Notes under the pieces: generated by a model
The model's database searches: none
The model's input: the letters and a program-made list of their open reading frames with translations, nothing else
Told to the model about the DNA's origin: nothing
Shown here: piece by piece, positions 1 to 10,092 of the stretch
How the letters are laid out: every line of letters starts with the position of its first letter
Position numbering within the stretch: the first letter of the stretch is position 1
Made by a program: the position numbers and the translations under genes
NCBI GenBank assembly: GCA_018398805.1
Contig: JAGFBZ010000814.1
Coordinates: 3,705,001 to 3,769,000 of the forward strand
Source: Hirundichthys speculiger
Lineage: Eukaryota; Chordata; Actinopteri; Beloniformes; Exocoetidae
Reading direction: 5' to 3'
DNA: 64,000 bases

Positions 1-910
1 ACGCTTTCAGCTGACTGGGCTGTTTGTTATACACCAGTGAAACAATGACAGATCAAGACCTCTGCCTACTTTCCAGTAATTTTGGGGGAAAAAAAACAGA
101 TAAGGAAAAAAACAACACTACTACCATAAGTTTAAGAAGGTTATTTTTTTAGCTGAAAAAGTTTGGGCTCTATGACGGATACTTTAAACCCAGATCGCCA
201 CTGTATTTTCTTACTTATTATATTATTCATTTTACTTTCCTTCATACTCATTTTATTGCTACTATATAGAAACCATACGTCAGCGTTTGTTACTGATTCA
301 TACAAAGATGAGCTGCTATTTTAACTTGCGCAGCAAATAATATTGAAAACAGAGGACGATGGCTATTATTTGATGCCATTCATGCATGAATCACATGTTA
401 ATGATCTGAAATTATGGTGATGAAAATGAAAGTTGTAAAACATGAAACTGGTATAGTTTTTTGTATTGAATATTCATTTATTAATAGTTATTATTGAATG
501 CAACACATTTTCTTCATTTCAAAATTTATTGTTATAAAGATTCTTGTTACAGATTTGAGGAGACTGAGATGCTTTCAGATTGATGTGACTTAAAACTTTT
601 ATTCTGAGAAATGAAAGTTAATGTAGGTGTCTGGGAAATATTTGAGAACATTTTGTCCCTCCACTTTAACTATTGAATCGTGTCTCACAATTAAAATTTC
701 ATATTGAAAAACATGAGAATTGCATCAACTCTTATTCCGGAGGAAGTAGGTGGTGAGTGGGAATACTCATTTGAGAAGACATATTTTTATGCTATCTTGA
801 AGGTTACTAAAAACTTCCACTGTAATTAATATTATCGCTGACAACTCCTGCAATAAATCACCTTAATGCACACTGAAGGAAGGACAAATTGGTATGCTGG
901 AGATTGTACT
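1..910. other. No gene seen
   Basis: AT-rich unique-looking sequence without a convincing open frame, splice-bounded segment or recognisable repeat. Confidence 0.5.
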
Positions 911-915
911 CATTA

Positions 916-921
916 TTTATT
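916..921 (-). terminator. Poly(A) signal AATAAA for the unassigned gene at 983-1766
   Basis: Reads tttatt on the + strand, AATAAA on the minus strand, about 60 bases beyond the stop codon at 983. The hexamer is frequent in AT-rich DNA, so on its own this is weak support. Confidence 0.4.
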
Positions 922-982
922 AAGTTCACTTTTTATGAGGCATGGCATCAGATGAACTGAACATAGTTTCTGCCACTGCCTT

Positions 983-1766
983 TCAGTCCTCATCCTCTAA
1001 CTTCTCCCACTTGAAAAAATTGCGAGGACTGAAAAAGTCACTCAGATGTGTCATAATTTTCGTTATGGTGTCCTGTCCAGCTTTTGGGGTTTGCTTCATC
1101 TTTTTCTTCCCCTGTTTCTCAGTTGCCATTATGTCCTGTAGTGTTTCTTTGTTATGGCTTCTTATTAGTTCCTGCTTGACCATCCACTCCCCGCCCTCAC
1201 TCTCCAGGGAAGCTTCATCATCTTCTGTGTCATCCACATGGACACTTCTCTCCTCAGATTTTTGTTCCTTGATCATAAAGTTTGAATAGAAGTGATCCCT
1301 TGTGGCTTCCTTTTCCGCTGGTTCAGTCAACGGTGGTCTGGTCTCAGGGACACTGAGAGCCTGAAACCAGATGTCCGCTGATTCACATTCAGTTGATATC
1401 TCAGAGGGGAGGGTTGTGAAAGGTTCTGTTTCAGAAGAGCTAGAGCTTAATGCCATCTGGTCCAGTGGTATGTCTTCATCTTCTTCATCATCAGTCCTCT
1501 TCTGGAAGTCTTTCATCATTTTCACCAGCAAATCTATTGCTTTGTCACATCCTGGGTCAAACAAGGTATAATTCGGGGAATTCTCTCTTGCTTCTCCCAC
1601 TCCTACCTCTCTCACCCTGTTCTTCAGCCAAGCTGCCATCTGCTCTGTTAGCTCAAGACACAGAGAAAATTCTGCACGCAGTTCTGCCATTTGCTTCTCC
1701 ATTTTTACCATTTTGTTGATCAACATGATGCAGAATCTCCTGTCATTTGCTGCCCGCTGCCTCCCC
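983..1766 (-). CDS. Unassigned gene, likely 3'-terminal coding exon (about 260 codons)
   Basis: The frame is open from 1879 down to a TGA at 983. I prefer a start at a splice acceptor ending at 1767 (minus strand ttttgtcttcatgattatcag): that leaves an exon beginning RGRQRAANDRRFC, a probable coiled coil rich in M, K, E and L (KMVKMEKQMAELRAEF), an acidic patch (DDEEDED), a serine run (SSSSSETE), a long polar and acidic stretch, and a C-terminus ending FFKWEKLEDED. Without splicing, the frame would begin at ATG 1847-1849 and add a short hydrophobic stretch (SYFVIFVFMII); that part looks more like intron. A minus-strand AATAAA at 916-921 lies about 60 bases past the stop. No repeat family accounts for it. 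I do not recognise the protein; a real gene or a long retrocopy are both possible, a chance frame is unlikely. Confidence 0.6.
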
Positions 1767-1872
1767 CTGATAATCATGAAGACAAAAATCACAAAATATG
1801 ATCCCACTTTAAAGTCATCACACTTTTGCATTATACATATACATGCCATGAGTAATTGCTCATATATATATA

Positions 1873-2239
1873 CAGTCATGGAAAAAATTATTAGACCACC
1901 CTTGTTTTCTTCAGTTTCTTGTTCATTTTAATGCCTGGTACAACTAAAGGTACATTTGTTTGGACAAACATAACAATAACCACAAAGATTGCTCATAAGA
2001 GTTTTATTTAAGAGCTGATATCTTACCATTTTCCATGGTTTTCTTGATTATAACCTAAATCACTTAAGTTTTTACATCAATAGCTATGGCCTTGTACCGC
2101 CAAAAACACTGCTTTAATGCATTCAGTGTTTTCTTTTCTGTCTGTTTTAGTCACATGATGACGTTTAATGGTACTAGGTATTAAAATGAACAAGAAAGTG
2201 AAGAAAAAATGGTGGTCTGATAATTTTTTCCATGACTGT
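1873..2239. mobile_element. Tc1/mariner-type MITE inserted in a (TA)n run
   Basis: About 367 bp with near-perfect terminal inverted repeats of roughly 69 bp, outer ends cagtcatggaaaaaattatt and its complement, flanked by TA on both sides, which is the Tc1/mariner target duplication. It has no transposase frame. The insertion broke into a (TA)n microsatellite whose long half now lies to the right. The minus-strand frame at 983-1879 runs a few codons into its left end. Confidence 0.85.
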
Positions 2240-2283
2240 ATATATATATATATATATATATCTATATATATATATATATATAT

Positions 2284-2347
<64 letters not shown>

Positions 2348-2358
2348 ATATATATATA

Positions 2359-2420
<62 letters not shown>
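2240..2420. repeat. (TA)n microsatellite, about 180 bp
   Basis: Nearly pure TA dinucleotides with scattered tctata and tagata interruptions. Long TA tracts can extrude cruciforms and are hypervariable; assembly length here may be unreliable. Confidence 0.97.
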
Positions 2421-2424
<4 letters not shown>

Positions 2425-2444
2425 TTGGGTTACATAGTCAAGTA

Positions 2445-2973
2445 CAGTGCTACCTCTACTTACGAAATTAATTGGTTCTGGAAGTAATTTCGTAACTTGA
2501 AACTTTTGTAAATAGAGATGCGTTTTCCATGTAAATGCCCTAATCCGTTCCAAGCCCCCCAAAATTCGAACATATTTTTTTAATATATAAATTATAAATA
2601 ATACATTAATTGACATGAAAATCTATAAGAAATACATGTTAGAACCAGAAAAGCACTCGGAGAGCGCAGACCTCCACTGAGTGCAACAATTATTGAAAAA
2701 ATGATAGTGATCCAGAATCCAGGATTTCTTCTGGATCACACCCAAAATGAAATCAGTTCTTCATTTTCACATTTCCGACAACTCCTGAAAAACCGAGATA
2801 CAGAGCCGACAGCTATGTTTACGTTCGGTAAACTCTGGGAGCTGCGAGTACTGTATTATTGCCTTTCTTATCCTGAAAATTCTTTCGTAATAAGAGGCAA
2901 TATGTTCCCTTTGAGGCGTTTCGTAACCTGAAAATTTCGTATGTACAGACGTTCATAAGCAGAGGTACCACTG
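2445..2973. mobile_element. TA-flanked MITE with a nested repeat
   Basis: About 529 bp. Left end cagtgctacctctacttacg and right end, read in reverse complement, cagtggtacctctgcttatg, with TA on both flanks (2443-2444 and 2974-2975), so Tc1/mariner-like. The interior between about 2645 and 2793 is a second, different repeat of the family seen complete at 9541-9983, here lacking its middle, so one element landed inside another. Confidence 0.75.
2645..2793 (+). repeat. Nested, internally deleted copy of the 9541-9983 repeat
   Basis: Shares the start (agaaaagcactc, then gcagacctcc) and a later block (gtgatccagaatccaggatt) with the longer copy at 9541-9983 but lacks about 180 bp between them. Confidence 0.75.
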
Positions 2974-2977
2974 TACA

Positions 2978-3001
2978 TGTGTGTGTGTGTATGTGTGTGT
3001 G
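2978..3001. repeat. (TG)n microsatellite
   Basis: Short gtgtgtgtgt tract with one interruption, directly to the right of the MITE. Confidence 0.8.
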
Positions 3002-3013
3002 AGATAACTGTAC

Positions 3014-3093
3014 CTCAACAGAGAGGGATGGAGCTGATGGAGATGTATCTTTCTTCCACGTTTTCTCATCAAGGAATTTTCTTGCATCTGATT
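3014..3093 (-). CDS. Candidate internal coding exon, unassigned
   Basis: 80 nt on the minus strand bounded by a very good acceptor (tttttcctctccctcacag) and a good donor (GAG followed by gtacag). Two frames are open through it. One gives SDARKFLDEKTWKKDTSPSA and ends in phase 0. The other ends in phase 2, which is the phase required by the acceptor at 1767, so it could splice onto the exon at 983-1766. The first frame looks more protein-like but does not fit that junction. It lies just outside a MITE. No family recognised. Confidence 0.35.
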
Positions 3094-3329
3094 CTGTGAG
3101 GGAGAGGAAAAACATTGCCTCATCTCATATTTTCCTCACACAAGCTTGCAAAATCTCAATACTGATTTCAACAATTCCTCTGTCAAAGCTTTTAATCTTA
3201 AGGTCCAGCATGTGATGCCCTTTGAGAAAACTATTTGCATATCCAGGAAGTATATAGAAATCAGACCATAAAATGAAATCAAAGTTAAAAGTTTAATAAA
3301 ATTTTATTCAATTACTTTACATACATTAC

Positions 3330-3425
3330 TATAATTCAATTCAATTCAATTCAAACCAACTTCTAAAATACTTTATTGATCCCCGAAGAGAACTTCAATT
3401 CATTCATAAATGCTTTGATAGCCCA
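3330..3425 (-). repeat. LINE-like retroelement 3' tail
   Basis: Contains tactttattgatccccgaag next to an (ATTCA)n run; on the minus strand this reads as a conserved 3' end followed by a (TTGAA)n tail, as in many fish LINEs. A related copy lies at 42680-42780. No reverse transcriptase part is present. Confidence 0.55.
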
Positions 3426-3814
3426 TGAGCTTACTAGTATCTTTCAATTTCACAGGCTGCTGATTTTTTCATACAAATATTAACATATCACAGACACTTT
3501 TCGTTGAAAAAACATTTGCAGAAAATTGACCTACCATAGCAAAGAAGTGAAATTTCTTCTCAAGGCTTTTTCGGGTGGCACACTGTTTTTCCTCTTGTAT
3601 ATATATAAAATTTACAGATCTTTACAATGTCTACAGAACTCTGTTGCCAGGCAATATTCCAGCTGAAAACAGTTGGAATTACAAATCATGACATCCAGCA
3701 CAGGAGGAGGTGGAAGCATTGTTCTTTCTTTAATTGTTTATTTTTAAATATTTGTTGTTTTGTTGTCTGGTCATCATTCTTTTGTCTTGAGAATGAGAAT
3801 ATGATGCCACAGAT

Positions 3815-4026
3815 TTAGTTGGATGAGGTGTTCATTGTTGTTGTTAAGTTGCTGTTGAGCTTGGTTGGATTTTTTTTATGACTTTGTCGTGTCAGGACCG
3901 CACTGCTGTCTGAAGACTTGCCATAGCAGGTCCCAGGACGGTTATAAAAACCAAATCCACGATTGGTTTCTGACATGGAAGCACCAGCAGAGTCATGAAG
4001 CCGTGGTTGATTACTGATGGAGGTTT
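3815..4026 (-). CDS. Candidate 3'-terminal coding exon, unassigned
   Basis: On the minus strand, 70 codons (stop included) stay open after an acceptor-like tttctgttatctgag, with a stop just before in the same frame, as expected at an intron-exon border. The product is polar and serine/asparagine-rich, with a stretch TNRGFGFYNRPGTCYGKSSD and an end MNTSSN. A minus-strand AATAAA at 3737-3742 lies about 70 bases past the TAA. The entry phase (2 nt completing a codon) is shared with one frame of 3014-3093 and with 8858-9030. No family recognised; could be a chance frame. Confidence 0.3.
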
Positions 4027-4479
4027 CTCAGATAACAGAAATGTTGCAGCTGTCTGCAGCAGAGTTTTGCTGTTATAGAAATGTGTCTGTGCCAACATGC
4101 AGACATTCGTATGAAAAAAATCAAAGTATTGCACAGCGTTCCCTCACCCAGAGTCCGTTTTTTTAGTAAGGAGGAGATTTATGTGAAAATCTTGTCACAG
4201 ATTTATGAAGAGCTTATGAGGCCTGGTGTGTTGTGTCTTAATTAGCCTCCTCCAGGCAGACTGGCCGTTTCTCAGTTCCGAGTACATCAATTCTGGACTA
4301 ATGTATTTGAAGTTCATACTTGGTGATTATGACTTGGGAGAATGTACTTTCGATGACAGGAGGAGATAGTTTGGTCTTTCTGCAGCAGTGTACACAATAG
4401 CATCATAGCTCAGACAGCAGGTTAACATGTATTCTAAAACACCTAAGATTTAATTGAGTAAAAGATAAACACTGTAAAC

Positions 4480-4807
4480 CAGTGGTGCGCAAACTGTGGT
4501 ACATGTACCACTGGTGGTACGCGAACGCTCTCTAGTGGTACGCGGGGAAACATCAGGACTTTCCACATTTTCCCTTTTTATTTATTTTCATTAAATTGGA
4601 AACATACAATGCATTATAAATACATTTTCAAATGAAATTCAGGTAACAATAAATGACCACAATAAGGAATAAACATCTCTCCTGTGAATTTAAAGCTAAT
4701 TGAGAAGGCATATATGGCTATATTTTAAAATTGGTCATCATGGTGGTACTCAGAGAGCTGAACTGTTTCTCAGGTGGTACGCAGTATTAAAAGTTTGAGA
4801 ACCACTG
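4480..4807. mobile_element. hAT-type MITE with 8-bp target duplication
   Basis: 328 bp. Left end cagtggtgcgcaaactgtgg and right end agtttgagaaccactg are imperfect inverted repeats of the hAT style. The flanks are ctgtaaac on the left and ctctaaac on the right, an 8-bp duplication with one change. No transposase frame. Confidence 0.85.
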
Positions 4808-6030
4808 CTCTAAACTTTAGTAGGACTCAGACTGGACGATGGACTTCTCAGGCAAACGTGTTTATAACAGTTATGGTGTGTTTCCTAATGGGTTTTATGA
4901 TCAAGGCTCTGTCACAAACTTGACGTTAGAAGAACTATCTCCCATGAAAACATCTTAAAACTACATTCCATTACAAAACAACACAGAAGCAACATTCTCA
5001 TTACCCTTTCTTACTTCTGGTTGTCGATGCGAAATACATTCTACAAAAGTCTCCACTAGATGATGAAATTGGCGACGCAAAAAAAAAAAAAAAAAAAAAA
5101 AAACATCCAGGAACTTTGACTGTGCTTGTCTGGATGCAAATTTAGAATTGAAACAGAACTTTGGCAAGAGACTGATGACATTTCACAAATACACAAGAGC
5201 ACAAGTACAAATAAGCACCCAGACTGGGAAATAAGAAATCTTCGAGCTGATCAAGACCATGAAAATGGATGCTAAATACATTAGGGAAATGAAGACATGT
5301 TTGACCTCAACATTCCTTTTGTTAAAGTGACTGTAACAGAAGAGCTTGCTGGTTTGAAGGTTATAAACCCTGCACCCGTTGCAAATTGCACGTGTAACCA
5401 AAGACATTTGTAACTCTTGAACTGAACTCACACCTGAACTCTTGAACTCACACCACTAACAAGATGAGAAAAAAAAAAAGATGTGTTTCTCACTGGAGGT
5501 AGTAGGTGGGATCAGTCTGAGATCTGAAATGCATCAAAGCCAAAAGTTCCATCTTTTTCATCGTTTTTTTTTTGACTCTTTATGTAGTCCTTTCTTTCTT
5601 TCTTCTTCTTTTTGTTTATTATCCAGTTATGTTGCTACCAACATGGCCACCACTCACAACAATGCAGCAGGTCAGAATCAATATTGCAGTGCAATGTTAT
5701 GATTGATGAATTTGGGAATTCTCTATGCTTTGTCATGTTTAGATGCTGGATTTCACATAATTCCTTCTCTGATTTATGTCTAAAACATTCAATAATATTT
5801 CTTGTTTTCAAAGGTGAATTGAAAACATTTTGTTTCAGTGTAATCTGAAACACTATTTCCTATTAAAAAATAATAGAGAATGAGCTTTCAAATACATGCT
5901 CAAGAGTTGCTCTTTGACAACATGTACAGTTTGCAACTGTAGTGCTTTGTGTGGGACTGGCTATTTCTATTTTTAATGTATTGAAGAATATTTGTAATGA
6001 GTAACCTTATGTTATGGGATATGTTTTGTT
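4808..6030. other. No gene seen; poly(A) tract at 5080-5103
   Basis: Unique-looking non-coding sequence with an A-run of about 24 bases at 5080-5103 and several short T-runs. The open frames on either strand have intron-like composition. Confidence 0.5.
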
Positions 6031-6131
6031 TCCAATTCCCAGTCAGGGGACCTGGCTGTTACTCTGTGCTGGAATCTAACAGGTGGTTTCCATTTTAAAG
6101 TCATGGTTATAACTACAGGCCCTAGGCTCTA

Positions 6132-6138
6132 TAAAAAG
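6132..6138 (+). promoter_or_regulatory. Possible TATA box of an unassigned transcript
   Basis: ctataaaaagg stands in a moderately GC-rich context. About 450 bases downstream a consensus-like 5' splice site (aaag followed by gtgagt) occurs at 6589-6594. Together they could outline a TATA-driven first exon or the promoter part of a decayed LTR. No coding content I trust lies between them. Confidence 0.2.
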
Positions 6139-6827
6139 GCCTGTCACTCCTCAGCGTTGCTTTTATTTCGCTTCATTATTCGGCTGCCCGTCAGTCATGT
6201 TCAAGCTCTGTTTGCAGGCTTGCCACACATTTGCTTGCCTGTCTCATTTCCAAGTGCTTCTCTTTTCTCTCCCTTTTCCTCTCTGCAGTCTTGTGAATTG
6301 AATGTGTTAAGTTGTGCACTTGTTTATTGTGGTAAGTGTGAAAACTTAATGCCTCATATTGGTATCCTGCAAATTTGTGTGATCCTAGCGTGCTGTGTGT
6401 TGACCCCTGAACCGTAGAGCTTAGAAAAGGATTCTCATTCTCATTTGTGTGAACATCTGCTGTTGACACAGTGGCTGAGATCTCGGGCACAGTTGGATAA
6501 GACAAATATATACATGGCATGCATGTTGAGAGTGGCATACGCAGACCGTCTCTTCTCTGTCGTTTGAGCTGTACTTCAGGCATTCAAAGGTGAGTTTTAT
6601 ATCACAATGTGTATCACAGTTTTAACTCATACTACACTGAACTTTTGCCTTAGCGTTGTCTTTGTTTTGTTTATGTCTTTCAGCTGGAGTAATAATATAT
6701 TTTAAATCCACATTATGATATGATAACAGTGACTCAGTAGAAACCCACTACTCAGCTCAGTGGTTTTTATGTCTTTTTGTGTAGTCATTCATCTTTACAT
6801 AAAGTCCCACATCCAAAACAGCAGGAT

Positions 6828-7656
6828 TATCAACGTATCATTCGTTCATTTTTTATCCGATTTAGAATCCAAAATCGGAAAAACAGATTGATAACGACCT
6901 GTTATTTTATAACTGGTTTACGAATCAAAAATCAGAAAACAAATAATGGGCTATTTTTACGCTGTTTTGATTTTGTTCTGAAGGTAATATTAGAATATGA
7001 GAGAATGGGATTATGATGAGATTTTTGTGAGCATTGAATTTGATTTTAATATTTAATTGGTCCTGTTTACGTGACCCGGAAATGGCTTTGTGCATGGGAG
7101 TTCAGGCAGCAATATTAACTATTCAGTCTGTAAAAAAAAAAAAAAAAGAAATTCTGGGCTGTTATTTGTTTTTTTGTTGTTGTTGTTTTTGTTTTTCAGG
7201 CAGCACAGTGGCTTGGTGGTTAGCACTGTTGGTTCACAGCAAGAAGGTTCCTGGTTCGAACCTCAGCAGGGGCCTTTCTGTGTGGAGTTTGCATGTTCTC
7301 CCCGTGTTTCCCCCTGTTTCTTCCGGTTACTCCGGCTTCCTCCCACAGTCCAAAGACCTGCATGTCAGGTTCAATTGGTGGTTCTAAATTGCCTGTAGGA
7401 GTGATTCTGAGTGTGCGTGGTTGTTTGTCTGTATGTGGCCCTGTGATGGACTGGTGACCTGTTCCAGGGTGTACCCCTGCCTTTCACCCGAAGTGAACTG
7501 GCTCCAGCAGATCCCCGTGACCCTGCAGAGGGTTAAGCGGGTATAGATAATGGATGGATGGATATTTGTGAACGAGTGATGAAATAACAGGTCGTCATCT
7601 GTTTTCTGATTTTGGATTCTAAATCGGATATAAAATGAACAAATGATACGCTGATA
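6828..7656. mobile_element. MITE with long inverted repeats and 6-bp duplication, split by a SINE
   Basis: Left arm 6828-6923 and right arm 7566-7656 are about 95-bp imperfect inverted repeats (outer ends tatcaacgtatcatt and tatcagcgtatcatt). Exact 6-bp duplications caggat flank it (6822-6827 and 7657-7662). The interior is interrupted by a SINE at about 7199-7562. A 6-bp duplication is unusual and would fit a Dada-like or other less common DNA transposon class; the class is inference. Confidence 0.8.
7199..7562 (+). mobile_element. tRNA-like SINE with (ATGG)n tail
   Basis: Begins with a tRNA-like head containing A-box-like tggttagcactg and B-box ggttcgaacc, followed by the highly conserved fish segment (gagtttgcatgttctccccg, ccctgtgatggactggtgac, gacctgttccagggtgtacc, cagcagatccccgtgaccct) and ends in repeated atgg. 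Partial relatives lie at 18190-18310, 21935-22202, 45425-45606 and 52825-52935. It sits inside the MITE at 6828-7656. Confidence 0.8.
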
Positions 7657-7662
7657 CAGGAT

Positions 7663-7699
7663 GTCAGTCTTATATGTAAATTCATGATGTGATTATGGT

Positions 7700-7730
<31 letters not shown>

Positions 7731-8857
7731 TATTAGATTATTTATTTTCCACTCTTTTATGCAAGGAATGGATATAATGTGTGTATGGATATCATTTCAT
7801 TTAGTTCATATCAGGAGAAGTGCCAATTCTGACTTCAAAATGCACAAAATAGATCAAAAGTGTTTATCAATACTTGGATCCAAGCAGGCACTGGCAAGAC
7901 AAACTCACAGATGGATGTACTCAGACACTGAGACAGTATGACAGAAGGGTTTGATCATTTCCTGACTTCAGAGACCGTCAGAGAGAATCAGAAATCAACT
8001 TCCGTTCGCTTTTTTTGTGGTCTTAAAATTATCATCTACTGTTTAGAAACTGGTAATGTTACTTTACATCAGTCATTTACATAATGTATTCTTCTCTTTT
8101 TTTCTGGTTTAGTGGTGAAATTCTTCCTTTCCCCTCAGGCTCATTTGCAGACCAGAATATAGTAATAATTTTAAGGAAAGAAGTCTACTGACCCATTTAT
8201 CGACCTATTTACCTACCCTTTTTTCACTGCAGAGCGAATATAAAAATTTGATTTGCCATAGTGAAGTAGATCTTGAAGGAGGATAACAGCATGAGTGCTT
8301 CTGCTATTATGGGAGAGTTGGACTATTTGATATTGTGGAAACAAAGGTAACCATTTAATTCCCTGAGTTTATATGAACCATTAATTTAGTTTCTTATGTT
8401 AAGACAGTTTGATTGAGCTGTCACTTCGAGGTTCAAACAATCAGTTCAAAGTATAGAGACAGGGTCAAAACCTACACTTGTAATTTCAGATTTTTGATTT
8501 ATTACAGTTTTGTCCATCATATGGTGAAATGACCCAATGAGACCTCCAGACATCTTGACTCCATATCAACAGATATAGAAATCCTGAAGCAGGAGTCCAT
8601 AGTCTCAAAGTATAAATAAATACACGAGAAGCTGATTGCTAAAGTCTATTTGTTTAAATTAATGTAATGAGGCCTCGTGTCTTTGTTGTAAGGAAGTTTG
8701 TTTAAAGCAAGGGATTAACATGTCTCACCTAGTCTCCAAATGGAAACATAGATGACTCCTGTTTTGTCAAAAATGTCAGACTTGAGAAAACAACATTTGT
8801 TTTGTTTAAAACTTAGACATGCTGACATTTATTTATGTTTCCATTTTTAATCTGCAT
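7663..8857. other. No gene seen
   Basis: Apart from the (TG)n tract, unique-looking non-coding sequence with no supported frame. Confidence 0.45.
7699..7725. repeat. (TG)n microsatellite
   Basis: About 12 uninterrupted TG units. Confidence 0.9.
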
Positions 8858-9030
8858 TCATCTGGGTAAACGATGAGGGGAGCAGTGATTCTGACTGCAT
8901 TTTTCTTCCAATGCATCACTGAGCTGTGTGTCTATATGAATCCAAGGACATGGATCCTGATCTGTCAACGCAGATCTGTCATCCATGTTGACAAGACTTC
9001 CAGACTGGGAGGATGCCAGTTCCACTGGCA
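8858..9030 (-). CDS. Candidate 3'-terminal coding exon, unassigned
   Basis: On the minus strand an acceptor-like ttgtcaacgctgcaatctttag is followed by 56 codons and a TGA. The product is polar and acidic with two cysteines near the end (SGSLVNMDDRSALTDQDPCP, then CSQNHCSPHRLPR). A minus-strand AATAAA at 8828-8833 lies about 25 bases after the stop. The frame is also open a little upstream of the acceptor. I do not recognise it. It may belong to the same unassigned minus-strand gene as the segments at 1-4 kb or be a chance frame. Confidence 0.3.
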
Positions 9031-9540
9031 CTAAAGATTGCAGCGTTGACAACAATACAGCTGGCATGTAACCACTCTGCTGAAAGCTGGTAGTTTTGTG
9101 TGTATGTTGTAATGTAGAGGATATATGGAACAGATTAATTTTAAAAATTGTTTATTTAAGTTATTTGAATTTCCTAATAACCTATAGACCTCAGAAGTCT
9201 CACTGAGGTCTAAAGTTCTCAGTTTTGTTTAAAATTGCATTTTAAACTCTTATACCTCTCCTATTATTATACAACAAACAGAGGATGCGCAGTAAGAAAC
9301 AATGAGAATGAAGTGAGAGACATCTTTATATTCCTACATTTTAAATTAAATATGTGCAGAGAGTTCTTACTACAGTCTATTTAACTAGGATTCAAGCTTG
9401 TCATACAGTGTCATACAGTCATCGAACTTACTTTGACAAGATGTTGCTCCATCCATGCTGAACAGCTCCATCAAATCCAGTTAAGAGAAGTTAGCTATTA
9501 ATCCTTTTTGGCCTTTTTGACTTGAGTTAAAAAATAATAA

Positions 9541-9983
9541 CTAGAAAAGCACTCAAAGAGTGCAGACCTCCCCCAAGTGCAACAATTCTCCCATATAGCG
9601 ATTTACAGATTGCGATAAAATCCACGTTGTGGATCAGATCCAGAGCAGCCTTTGAAATTTGATAGAGGTTCCCATTGTCAGTCCATGAGTCAAATTTTCA
9701 TGAATTTTGGGCAATAATTAACAGAGATATTGAGAAACAAAATTTTTGGCCCCATTGACCGCAATGTTATTGAAAATTTGAAAGTGATCCAGAATCCAGG
9801 ATTTCTTCCAGATAACACCCAAAATGAAATCAGTTCTTCCTTTTCATATTTCTGACAACTCCTGGAAATTCCATCAAAATCCATCCATAACTTTTTGAGT
9901 TATCTTGTACACAGACAGACAAACAAACAGACAGACAGACAGATAAACGCCACCGAAAACATAACCTCCTTGGTGGAGGGTAA
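9541..9983 (+). repeat. Interspersed repeat with complementary ends
   Basis: About 440 bp. The start has gcagacctcccccaag and the end has cttggtggagggtaat, so the ends are complementary, and before the end is a (CAGA)n-like stretch (acagacagacaaacaaacag). A shortened copy is at 2645-2793. The layout (stem-forming ends, CAGA tract) is that of a common fish non-autonomous element; the class was not determined. Confidence 0.65.
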
Positions 9984-10049
9984 TAATATTGCCTGTATTT
10001 CAAGAGAGAGACACAAACAGGAACTGTCCAAGGGTACTGAAAGAAAGCA

Positions 10050-10056
10050 GGGGTGT

Positions 10057-10092
<36 letters not shown>
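10050..10092. repeat. (TG)n microsatellite
   Basis: About 20 GT units with one tatg interruption. Confidence 0.92.

Noticed and set aside
2168..2616. Long IYIYIY frames on both strands
   Set aside because: Produced by the (TA)n microsatellite; not a gene. The same holds at 27283-27609.
7230..7265. A tRNA gene at the box-A/box-B region
   Set aside because: The tRNA-like head is part of a dispersed SINE and does not fold into a complete cloverleaf.
7034..7398. Frames of 102-117 codons
   Set aside because: They lie within the SINE at 7199-7562 and its flanks.
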